A stretch of 64,000 bases of DNA from Pomacea canaliculata (lineage: Eukaryota > Mollusca > Gastropoda > Architaenioglossa > Ampullariidae): contig NC_037602.1 of the NCBI RefSeq assembly GCF_003073045.1, positions 3,100,001 through 3,164,000 on the forward strand. The letters are read 5' to 3'. This document shows, one piece after another, positions 36,727 through 48,700 of the stretch (position 1 is the first letter of the stretch; every line of letters starts with the position of its first letter). The notes beneath the pieces are model-generated. The model made no database searches. It was not told the origin of the DNA and was given only the letters and a program-made list of their open reading frames with translations. The translations under genes and the position numbers were made by a program.

Positions 36727-39700
36727 ATGAATGATTATAGAAGAAAACGACATAGTACGAGTGTTAAAAGTCGGTTAGATCATGGGGATCAGCAGAGATG
36801 TGGACTGCAAAATACTGGAGCTCAACGGCCGAGAAGTCTGCACACGAACGTAAGTTGGCATGGCGAACTGGCTGTGTGTTTGTTCGTTGCCGCACATTAT
36901 ACGCCGACACAGGCAGATCTATTTTGTGTTTTCTTTCCTCCGCCGCAGGCGCATCATCCCAAAATAGCATATACGGGCACCTGTTGCCCAATTTACAACA
37001 CACCGTGTCTTGGCAGACAGCCTAAGGAACACAGGTATACTGAGTTGCCATTACAAATAAAGACCGTCAGTTGAGTACCGTTAAATTACATGCATGGCTG
37101 TGTTCTTGTTTTCAGAAAACGCACTCGATATTATGATTTATATTAAGCAGTTATTTCCACAGCTTAAGGCAGAAAACTTTGAAAGCGAAAGCAGGAGCGT
37201 ACACCTGACCTCTGTTTCAGCACCGACAAGTCTGATGTTTACATTTGCTGTATACAAATCAATCAGTGCATGGTATTTGTTTAAATGGTATGGATTACTC
37301 GTTTAAATGTTCGAAATATATTGTTTTTAGCATTATATATTTTATAAAATATGGTCTATTAATGCAACTTATTATTTAGCATAATTTTACAGATATAAAA
37401 ATTGGGTTTTTTCCCCTCTTTGATTTTTTTCTTAATTCTTTAAAACTTCACAGCCGTTTGCATGGTGATTTCATGACAGTGATAGAAAAATCTGTTTTTG
37501 TAAATTTTTAAATTTTATATTTATATTATTTGGAGTTTATGTAAGTTACAGTCTTTTTTGCATTAAATATACTATACTTTTTTCCCCTTTTCTTTACAGA
37601 TATACTGTTTGAATAGTCTGTTTTTATGATGTTCACATGTGTATATTTGATAGAAAAAGGGATTTGACTTTATATTTTCACCTTAGATTTACTGAAGTGA
37701 TGATGTTTATCAAAGCATAGCCATAAGTAGTTTTTTTTAATTAATATATAGTGAAAGAATTTTTATTAATCAATGTTTTCTCTTTATTGATAGGTAGTAA
37801 TATAGCAATTTAAATGTGACCTGTTATTACTAGTGTTATTTTAAGGAACTAAAAAAAAAAACCCCACTGGAGACATTACCCCCTTCCCTTTTATTTCCCA
37901 TTCTTTATAACTCTCTACATTTTTTAGGGGTCGCGGTAAGGGCTTGCCCCTGTTTAATCTTAAACTATTTGCTTAAGTGTATTTTACCTATATGCATTAA
38001 GTTGAATTTGACATATATTTATTGACTTTTTATACTTAGCAAGAGTGGAAAACGAACCCAAAATGCACTGCAAATCTATCTTCCTTAGTTACTGTAATAG
38101 TGACTACATGATATTACAATCATTTGAATCTGCTAGATTTTATACTTTCTGAATTCATTCATTCTTAAGTCTTTTTATTTTATTAATCCTTGCACAGGTT
38201 CAAATAGCTAAGAACTTAATTACAAATTGAGTTGTACTATATGTTATACTGCAGTGATTTTAATAATAAATAGTTTACTGTCATTAGATGATTAGAGAAG
38301 CAGTCTGTGCACTTTTGAACCTATCTCTACCTGTTCATAGCAAAATCAACTGAAAAGAAACTTAATCAAATGAGCTAAGTAGAAATTTGTAACTTTGTTA
38401 ACCTTTAGCTTACATACAGGTACTTGTGTAAGAGGACAGTTCTAACAATTTTTCTGATTTTGTTTGTTTGTTTTCAGGCCTTTCGGGAACTGTAAAATCA
38501 GTTTTACTATTTTACTTGTCACTTTCCTTTTGTATTCAGTTTTATATGTATAATTGTTTTGTTCGTTTTGTTTATCTACAGGTGCAGAGAATGAACAGCT
38601 TAGACCATGTCCGAAAGATAGTGCAAGAGGAGGGCCGCACAGCTCGTAACTTGGTCCAATATAGCCTACCTCTAGAAGACCAGAATGAGAATACTAGTCT
38701 GTTTTTGTTTATTTTGCTTATTAAATTAAAAATGACTATGACGTTTTTCCTGTTTGTTTTGCATCGCTATAAGCTGGCAACTGCACGTGGGCTATTTTTT
38801 ATTTCTAGGAAAATACTTCCACTTAAAAGGATAAAGAGGCGATCACAGAGGAAAAATAGGAGAAAATCTACACAAATTATCTCTGTAGCAGAATATTTGT
38901 CACATTCAGAGAGCGTGGCCTGAATGAGATCTGAACTCAAACCTGATTGTTTTACCACCTTGTTGTTAACAGCTGCTGTTTCATGAGAGTGGGGTTGGGG
39001 GGAGAGGGGCAAAGAACATTTTTGCATTTAAATTGTGTTAAAAATATATGGTATATTCAGTTAGATTTTCAAGTTTTCATGTTTATACATACAAAATTAA
39101 AATAAAATATTTTTGTTTGATTGTTTTAAATTGCATTGTATTTATTTTCCCCTTTTATATTACACTTTATACCACATTTTTAATTTTGCTCTCATATTAG
39201 GTTTTTTTTTCATACTTTGATAACATTTTGTGGAGTGTATTTCTTGTCTTTAAATACTATTATATCATCAACAGTACAAAGTCGAAGTCGGTACCCATTA
39301 AAAACTGCCAGACGAGGTGAACGAATGAATTCTCAATCAGCTTCTGGAAAAACACCCCTCCTGATAGTTTTCAACGCCAGCGCTGTCAGTCAGAACTCAC
39401 AAAATCACCTAGTTCAGAGCACAGCTCGAAGAAAAATATTGTGGACCTACGAGCACGTTACTGGAAATTTTTGTTTGACAATTTTCAGCGAGCTGTAGAT
39501 GCTATATATCAGACCTGTGAACAGGATGAGAGTGTGGTGGAGTGCAAGGTATGCAAATTACAGATACATTTATTTATCTTGTAACAGAGGGGAAGTTGTG
39601 GAGTATTTTGTATTTGGTTTTATTTTTGGTGCTTGATCTTTCATTTGTTTTGCTGTGTACTGAGTTTAAACTTTGAATCTTTCATTTTTTTTCCTCTATC

Positions 39701-42700
39701 CTTGACTGAGCTGGTGATAAACTTGTAGTTTTTTTTTTTTTTTAAGAGTGAACAAAGGTAGCTTTATTTTAAAATTTCCAATAGAATATAACATGTTTTT
39801 TGTAAAATACCTCTTTCATTTTTGTTGAAAGTTGTTCAGTGGTTCATATTTCTACGACTTTAATAATCATGTTTGAAAAAAACACCTGAGCTCTCAGCTT
39901 AAAATTTTTCCAGCCTTTATGTTCTGACAACAGCAAAAAAAAAAAAAAAAAAAAAGCTCATTATATCCAGTTAAAAATATCTTTGTACATTTGTTGCCAT
40001 AGTGGGACTATCTTTATGACAAAGCACTTATTCTTACACACCTAATAACTATTTCAGGAAGTGATCATGATGCTGGAACAAAGCACTAAAGATTTCAAAT
40101 CATTAATTGAGCGTCTTCACCTTATGAGAGCATATGAAGATGCTGCAAAAGATGGTGACAGGTAAACTATAAAGCATTAGGCTCATCCCTACCCTGAGAC
40201 CTTTCAGAAAATGTGCTAGATAATCTGTTCATTTGATCATTATCCTTCACTTGCTAGTCTCTGTTTGAGATTTTGTTTGATACTCTTAAGTCTTTCATAA
40301 ACCCTAACAGTGAAAACTCACTGCATTGACAGTTTATACTATTTTCAGTATGAATAGTAATTATTATGTCTTTACTGTATACAGTTATATGTATATGTAG
40401 AATAAATGTACACTTGTATATTCATTTTGATTTAAAGGCGTTTAGATTTTTTAATTGTGTTTGCGGTTTTTGTCCCATAGACCTACCTCCATTGCGTGGG
40501 AAGTGAGAAAAATGTCTCCAGGAAAACACTCCTCAGCTTCACCAGGTCCTGTGATGCACCTCTCCTTTTCGGTGTCTGAAAAATCACAGTAAGGATCCCT
40601 GTTTGTGCTGTGGGTTGTGCTGTTTTGTATGGAAAGTTCTTCCTGCATGTTTTAGCAAGAAATGCTTTCTCTTACTCCACCCTCCTTGTTTTTTTTTTTC
40701 TTTGTCTCCCTTCCCTGTTTTAGCCAGAAAGTTTATTGTCTTTTTCTTCCCTTTCCATTCCCCTAACTTTTTCTTTTTTTCTTTCTTAGTCCATGCATGT
40801 GTCATGCTAGTACACATCCCAATTGTATTATTACAGCATATTTGTATGAGATGTTAATTGACCAATTTTTTTTTCATTGTTATGCTCTTTCTTGTCTCAT
40901 TTCTTTTTCTATTGTGTCTTTGCATGATTTTTACATGAGACCTCCGTGTAGGCTTTTTAATCTAGGGTATTGTGGCATTTCCCCTTTATAATATATTTGA
41001 AATGTTGCAGATCTGGAAACTTTTTTGTTATTTCAAGTTTTGTTTTTTTTACATATTTTTCTTAAGTTTAGCAGTACAAATCTGACTTGAGTTTTACATG
41101 TGCACCTGATAGTTTGGGTCATAATTTTCATACTGCCTAGCAGCAAGAAATATGATGGAAGCTGCAGCCACCTAGGATAGGTCAAAAACTCACTTTGTGG
41201 AAAAGTTGGTCTGGTATGAATTTGATAACAAATATTACATGTAACCCACTAGTCTCTACAAGTTTGAGTGCATCTTGCTGACCACAGCAATAGGTAAGTT
41301 GCTGACAGAGTGATTGAGACTGCTTAGAAGCTCAGATGCAGTTTTAACTGCTTTGTCCCTTGAACACTGAAGATTCTTTACTTTTGCATTGTATACTTTG
41401 AAAGGAAACACTTCATTTTTTCAGACCCCATGGGAAAGCAGTTGTTGGTAACAGCTGGGCTGACAAAGTAAGAGGCGCCAGAGCCATCACTTTCAACACA
41501 CCTCCCTCTCCCAGAAGTCCAAGATGTGGCAGTGGGACAGTGGCATCAGTTAAAACAAGTGGAACAACACCTGGGTTGGGAAATGCTGCCATCGATAATA
41601 ACACAGCTAACGTTAAAAGTGAGTGAAATTTGCTTGTGTACAAATGTCAAGCTCATGAGTAAAGAGTATGCTAATGATCTGCCACTGTCTGATTCTACAA
41701 ACAAATACTGTTTTCTTTGTGGCTTTCATTCAGTGATGCTTAGTTTTTTTTTTGTTTTGTTATTTTTTTGTTATTATTTTTTTGTTTTGCTTGGCTATAG
41801 ATACCCAAGATTCAGAAGAAGAGGAAGAAGAGGGTTGGGAAAAAGTTCAGAGAGGTGGACGTCTGAAAGCTCGCCAATCACCTTCACAGAAGTCTCTTGA
41901 TAATGTGAATGAAATGGGAAAAAGTGGAAAGAAGAGTCTGACACGCTCGATCTCTGCACCTGATTCAACAACCAAGGAAAAGCCAGGCATGGTCAGTGGC
42001 TCCCAGGATAAACATGGGGTCCATCAGTCCATGCAAGCCATCTCCGAGCAGGATCTTTCAGATTCTCGTAAACGGTTGGACAGCAAAGGCAGTGAAAAAG
42101 AAAATATACCAGATTTAGAGGTAGGTTCCACAGGAGACCTTTTATTGTGTAAATCAATGAACAGGTTGTATATAATGCAGAATAAAACTTTTAAAGTCCT
42201 GTCTCACAGAAATAGAAGCTTATTAGGGCAAGTTATGGAATAATCAGTTTACATTCTCAAAACATACTAAAATGTGTGACTAGAAAAATGAGAAAAATTA
42301 GGTTCTGGACACTAATATAGTAGTGTAATTTCATCCTTGCTCCCTCTCTTGTCTTTGTAGAATATTTACATAAAGGTGAAGGCAAGCACAGTATCAACAG
42401 TCTGAAATTTAAGGATAAATATGGATGTTCTAAATATCATGCTGAAAATTGTTTTGTTACTCAAAGTCATTTCTAGAAATAGCTGTGGGCTGTTTCACAG
42501 GCCACTGTTTCTGAACTTCTTTACAGAGAAAAACAGACCCTAATTTGTAATGTAGGAGGTACTATTTTTTAAAAAGTGACGTATGCACAATGTTTTATGA
42601 AATAACAATGTCTCTGTCAACACCACCATTAGAAGATTTTAGAAACTTAAAACCTTTTTTTTATCATACAACAATTATTCTGTAAATTGCCAGTTTCCAT

Positions 42701-45700
42701 GGAGTTAAAGGAAAAGTCTAAATGGGAATTTTATGTTTTAAAGATAAACAACACTATAAATGAGAAAATTCAACCTGCACATGGAGACCATATCTTTAAG
42801 AAAAATGAAAAGCAGATAAAGGAGGACTCAGCCAAAAAAGTGCGCAGAGAGATCTTTGGCCTGACTAAAGACAAGGGAGACGACTCTCCATTGACAGAAA
42901 AAAGCCCTGAAGAGAAAGAAGGAAACTCTGAAGAAGAAAATCTGGCAGAACATTTGAACAATGTAAGTCACAAATATAGTTTTGAAAAATTCCCATCATT
43001 AGCCAGTTTTTATGAAATATTTTTTGAAAAAGATGCGGTCAATGATCTATATTAGAAGCTTAAACAGTGTAAACTTCTGTCAAGGTTTCAGTCTAAGTAT
43101 CCATCAGAATTTAAATAGCTACAGGAATTCCTATGGAAAGATGTGTCTGCTATTCAGGTTTGTCCTTAAAACTAATTTTACAGTGAGACACATTTGCTTT
43201 AGCTCCCACAGTTTTGATATTTGTGGTGGGCAAGTAAATAAATGTGGCTTATTGACTATACACTTTTGAATGAATGAGGGTATTTTGTCAAGGTCAGTAA
43301 TCTATGCAACATCCAGTCAGCATATAGCAACTTTCTTACTGTGGAGCACTAGTCAAAAATAGGATTTTGAGGGGGCAGAAAGTCAAACTTATGTGTGGCT
43401 TGGTTTGTGGCATTCTTTCACTGTGGGTGTCTCCCACGTTCTTCAGCTTTCATCTTTCTTAACATGGAGAAAGAACAATATAAATCAAAGAGAAATTCTC
43501 ATCAACTTTCACAGTTGCCTGCTCTTGCCGAAGTAGTACTTTTAGGTAATGGGTAGAGGAAACAAAACAAACCGGTGAAAGTGAAGCGTGACTTAGTCTG
43601 CTTAATGCACAAAGGAGTCCTTCACGGTCTGCCTGTGTCTGACTCATCCATTGTTAGCTGTGCACTGGCAGGAGAACAGTCAGTCACTATTATCAAAAAC
43701 CTTTCTCCCCGAGTGAGGAGAACTAAACAGAAGGGGTAGAAGGGGTTTTTGCTCATTTCAACAAAGATGCACAGCAACTTACCCACAAGCAGCATATTTA
43801 TTGTTTCATTTGTTTTGTAAAAGCAGCTGAATGGCTAAATCCCCAGCTTCCACTTTAACCACTGACCAGTGTGGACTGCACATGCGCTGAATAATTGATG
43901 AAATACCCTCATTGTAAAAAGCTCGGTTTGATTTCAGGTCATTTAGAATTCACAGAGAAAATTCTGCTTCTCTAGTTTGAATCTTACGCAAATACACAGT
44001 GTTTGTAAACTTCTGGGCAACTTTAAACTTCACTGTGATGCATGACCTTAGTTATCTCTGTCACTTCTCTGCTGCAGAAGCTGGCTGTTGTTCTGGCTCA
44101 AGAGGATGCCTTAAGCAATGAGTTGGAGGCAGAACAGCAGGAAGCCTTGGCCTCTGCCATTGAGGAGGAGGAGAACTGGCTGCAGGCCTTGGCCCAGGAA
44201 CAAAGTTCCAACATTGACATCTGCACAGACACTGACAGTGACCTTGGAGTAGGAGACTTAAAGTCTTATCCACTTTTTTTATTTTGTAAAGTGTGATTTT
44301 TTGCTTTCTTATAATCCTTGTTCTTCGTGTGTAAATACAAAAGAGATCCCAGGGTGGGCCAAATGCTACAGTCATTTACCGTGCTAGTCAAAGTTACATT
44401 AACACTAATATGGACTGTGGTATCATTTATTCCTTGTGAAATGTGTGTCCAGGTTGCTTGCTGGTTTTTGTGTGTTGAACATAACGGCGAATAAGTTGAG
44501 ACTATTCTTTAAATCATTTTTCACATATGATGTATGTTTTGTCATGGTTTCTAATAGTTTCTAATAATAATAAAGTTAATTTATAGAGTACTTTATCCCA
44601 CCATCAAACGCTAGCTCAAAGTGATTGATGAAAAAAAAAACCCATAAACATAGAAGCAAAATAACAATAACAAAACATACATGGATGGGCACAACAGAAC
44701 ATGCAAACGTTATGGCTGTGGAATGCAATAAGGCAGGATGAAAGATATGTAGTTTGTATTTGCTCTCAGCTTGCTTAATTCAGGTGAAGAATTGCAAGGA
44801 AGGCTGCAAATGCTCTTAGCCACACCACAGTTTCTGTCATTGAAGTGTTTAATTGTTTGACTAATTCTTTGTGCCAAATTCTACTTTTCTGTTCTTTCTT
44901 TATTTCCACTTGGCAATGTTTAATACTTGTTTAATATTAATTTTTTTTATCAGAAATTTACTTTCAGTTTGTTTGAACAGATGTACAGTGTACATTTTGT
45001 ATGATAGGGATAAAGAAATTGGTGATGAGATTGAGCAGTGAGTCCCTTTTTTTTTTAACACAGAATACAGTGGGATCTTTAGAAGAATCTCAGCCAGCAA
45101 TGGATTGGGATGCATTGGTAGCTGCACATGATGGTAATTATATGTTTGTTTTCTTTTTATGCTCAGTTTTGACAAAATTCTTTGAGAAGAACAACTTAGT
45201 AACAACATTGAACAGAAAAGGTGGATGGATGTAAAAGTTTTTTTAAAAGAAGAAACCAGTATAGTAAATGATTTAAAGTAATGTAGATGCTTGGTCTGTA
45301 CTCTTTTCTACATAATATTTAAGCTATGATTAACTTAGTTTATTTCATGCACAAGTGTTATCAAAAAACAATCAAAATCCTTCATGCAGAGCTGCTTGTC
45401 TTCCTCATTCCTGGCAAGGTCTTATAAAAAGAGAGTTTTTTTTTCTAGGTATATATAAGTCTCAGAGTAGCTTAATCATCAGTTAACCAGTAGAGTAACT
45501 TTTCCTTTGAATTTTGATTAATAAATCTTGACTGAATTTTTCAGTAACATTTTGTTTACGGGCAAGATAATGACAAAAATTCTCTTTTTAATTGTAAATC
45601 TAGCTGAGCAGGCATCAAGGGGGAATAAAAGTTGGGGGGAGCTGGTAGAAGAAGCAGAAGCAAGAACTCCTGGACATGGAGTTCACATGCATGAAAAACT

Positions 45701-48700
45701 GTCTTCACCGTCTAGGAAAAGGTATTATGGTGACAAATTTATTGATATAGAATATTTGGGAGTTCTTTGTTTTGGAATTATAGGTTTGTTTGTTTTTTTC
45801 ATTTTTGAGGAGTGTTAAAATAAAATAAAAAATCTCACACTCTTTGCGTAACCTAAAGGTAAAATGAAAACAGACCCATGGAATTGGATAACAGGAACTG
45901 AAGAAAAATAATGGGATTAAGGGGTACAGTTATGGGCATGTAAAAATTAATAGTTTTGTTTTAGATCATATTGACTTTAACCTTTAGAAGTTCTTTTTGC
46001 ACAGATCCCCCACGGAATCAAGACGGCGACATGAAGAGAAGCAGGCCAAAGCACAGGAACTTAGAGAGAGACTGTTGCAGGAAAAGGCAGAGCGTCTTAG
46101 AGAATTGTCTAAGAAGGTGACTTTTGAAGTTTTGCCTATTGTAATTGACATTAAATATGTCTGTATGTGTGTGTAAATTCCAGGGGGGTAAAAATATAAT
46201 ATATGCACCATGCCTTGCTTTTGATCTGCAGTGTATGTATTTATTGACACAGGTAGAGGAGGTGCGAACACTGAAGGAAGAGCTCATGCGACAAGCACGC
46301 TTAACAGTTGAGCAAAAACTTCAGCGAGCAGAAGAGAAAAGACAGCTGCATTTGAAAGAAACAGCTCAGAAGGCTCATGAAGAGAGAGCTAAGGTATCAC
46401 AAAGACTTATGCACGCTGTGATATTTAACTCTTTGATATCTCAGCCTACATTTGATGGTTTTTCTTGACTGTATTATTTTTCTACAATCAAATAATTCCA
46501 GTGAAGTGAGGTCATTTGGATTTGTTGTTTATAGGCAAATGAGATTGCTTTCATTAACACTCTGGAGGCCCAGAACAAAAGGCATGACATAATGTCTAAA
46601 CATCTGGAATCAGAAGCCCGCATTCAGGATATGATAGTAAGTTGATCCCAAAAGAAAAACTGTCTTTTATTTCGTACTGTTGTGCCATTTCAATCATTTG
46701 CAGATTTCAGATCTTATGATGACTTGTGCGCAAGTGTAAATGCAAAGTGGAAATCTCAGCCATAATTTAGCCACATGAAAGTAATTTTTTTTTTACCCTT
46801 GTTTAAAAAATGTTTTCTAAAATCCTTGGGAAGAAAGCCAAACTTCTGCCATCTTAGCACGTTTACATGCTTATCTCATCACTTCAGCTTCCCAAATTGA
46901 ATATTCTTCACCATTCTTGTATATAGCTTATCTTCACAGTACTGTGATGCTACAGATCAATCTAGCCTTCATTCCAAGAACTGTAAAACCTGTGCTTCCA
47001 GGAAGAGAGACACAGGAAACACGAAGAGAAGCAGGCCAAAGAGGCAGCAGTAGAGGAAAGGCGGCGTGCTCTGGAGGCCGAACGCGTGGCTAAATTGCAA
47101 GATATGCAAGAACGGCGGAAGCAACGAGATGCGCGAATTCAGCAGCAACAGCAGGAGCGAGAAAAAGAGAGACACGAGGCTATGCGGGCCAAGGAAAAGT
47201 GAGTTAAACACATGGAACATGGAGGACTGGGCAGGTGCTGGCAAATGGACCTGTTTGCAGACACTGGCTTAGATTTTGTTTTTGAAAACATTGTTGAACA
47301 GTGTACAACAGCACCAGTAAAGAAATGTCATAGTATCTGTTGAGTTAGATCTCATAGACCACTTACCCAGTTCTTAACCCTGATGAGGAAAATATGATGA
47401 TGATGATGATGATGATGATGATGTCTATTTGTAATGCGCATGTATCCATTCAAAAGAATGCTCATTGCGCAGCAAAACAAAAATAATATATACATTCCAT
47501 ATGCCAGAAATGTGCATGCGGAACCCATGACATATTGACCTAAAGAAATGTATAAATGAAAACATGTAACCTCACTGATTGCAGTATTCAAATTTTATTT
47601 TCTGAAAAAAATAAGTAGGCTTCCTTTAATAAATAAGTGCATATATTTTTATCCAGGGACCGTGAAGTTCGTTTGGCAGCATTATCAGCCCAACATCAGG
47701 CACAAAAGGAAGAGCTACAGAAGAAGATCCAACAAAAAGTATGTTGTCAGCGTTGAGTTTCTTTTGTGCATTTCTAGGTTAATAATCAAACACCTTGAAA
47801 TAGATTTTGAAATAAATTGGTCCTTATATATTTCCCTTTGAGTAAGGGAGAATAAACTCCTACTAGTTAACTGCAGAGAACTACAGTACAGTACAACTTT
47901 ATTAATCTACAAGGGTAATTCCATATAGTGCTCATACTAGCAATATATAAAAGCATACACACATTGAAATACTTTATCTCCCTCTCACACACACACAGGT
48001 ACACATTCCAGTCAACAGTAGATACAGTTGGTGTCCTTATGTCCCCTCAGACTAGCACAAGATTACAACCCATAGAGTTGATAAAGTAAATTGCCGTGGC
48101 GATTGATTCTGCACGCAAGCATCGCATATCTACAGCCAGACCACAAGAGTAAAAACTCACATGCTCATACATGATCATAAATAGAGGGGATGCGGGATGC
48201 CTAGTTGCATACGACTTTATATCTATAAGATGGATTGACTAAACTCCTTTAACACACCTACACGCTAAGGGTACTGTGACTGAATAAACCATGAAGCACA
48301 AATGTTCGTCATTATGTTATTATGCAACAGCATGGAATAGCATTTTTCTTTGTCTTTCATATACATACAGCCATGTTATAATATGTCATTTTTTTGTGTG
48401 TTGTGGTTGGGGATAGAGAAACAATATTCTTTTATAGAAAGTTCCCCAAAATAAAGCTTTGAATGGTGTGTTTACAGCAAGATGAGACCACACAGCGGCA
48501 TGAGGAATACCTGCGAAGCATCAGAGAGAAGGCTTTTGAGATGAGTGTCCTGAGACACTCTACAGAAGATCATAGTGATGCACCTGAGCTAACGCCATAT
48601 GACAAAAACAAGCTCTGTATTATCTGCAATGTGCTGGTAAGATACATTTTTAGGCAAACTATCCTGTGTGATATTTAAAAAAGATTTTATTTCGATTCAT

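Noticed and set aside
47394..47430. GAT repeat as a CRISPR-like or regulatory array
   Set aside because: It is a simple trinucleotide microsatellite attached to a dispersed repeat, in an intron of an animal gene.
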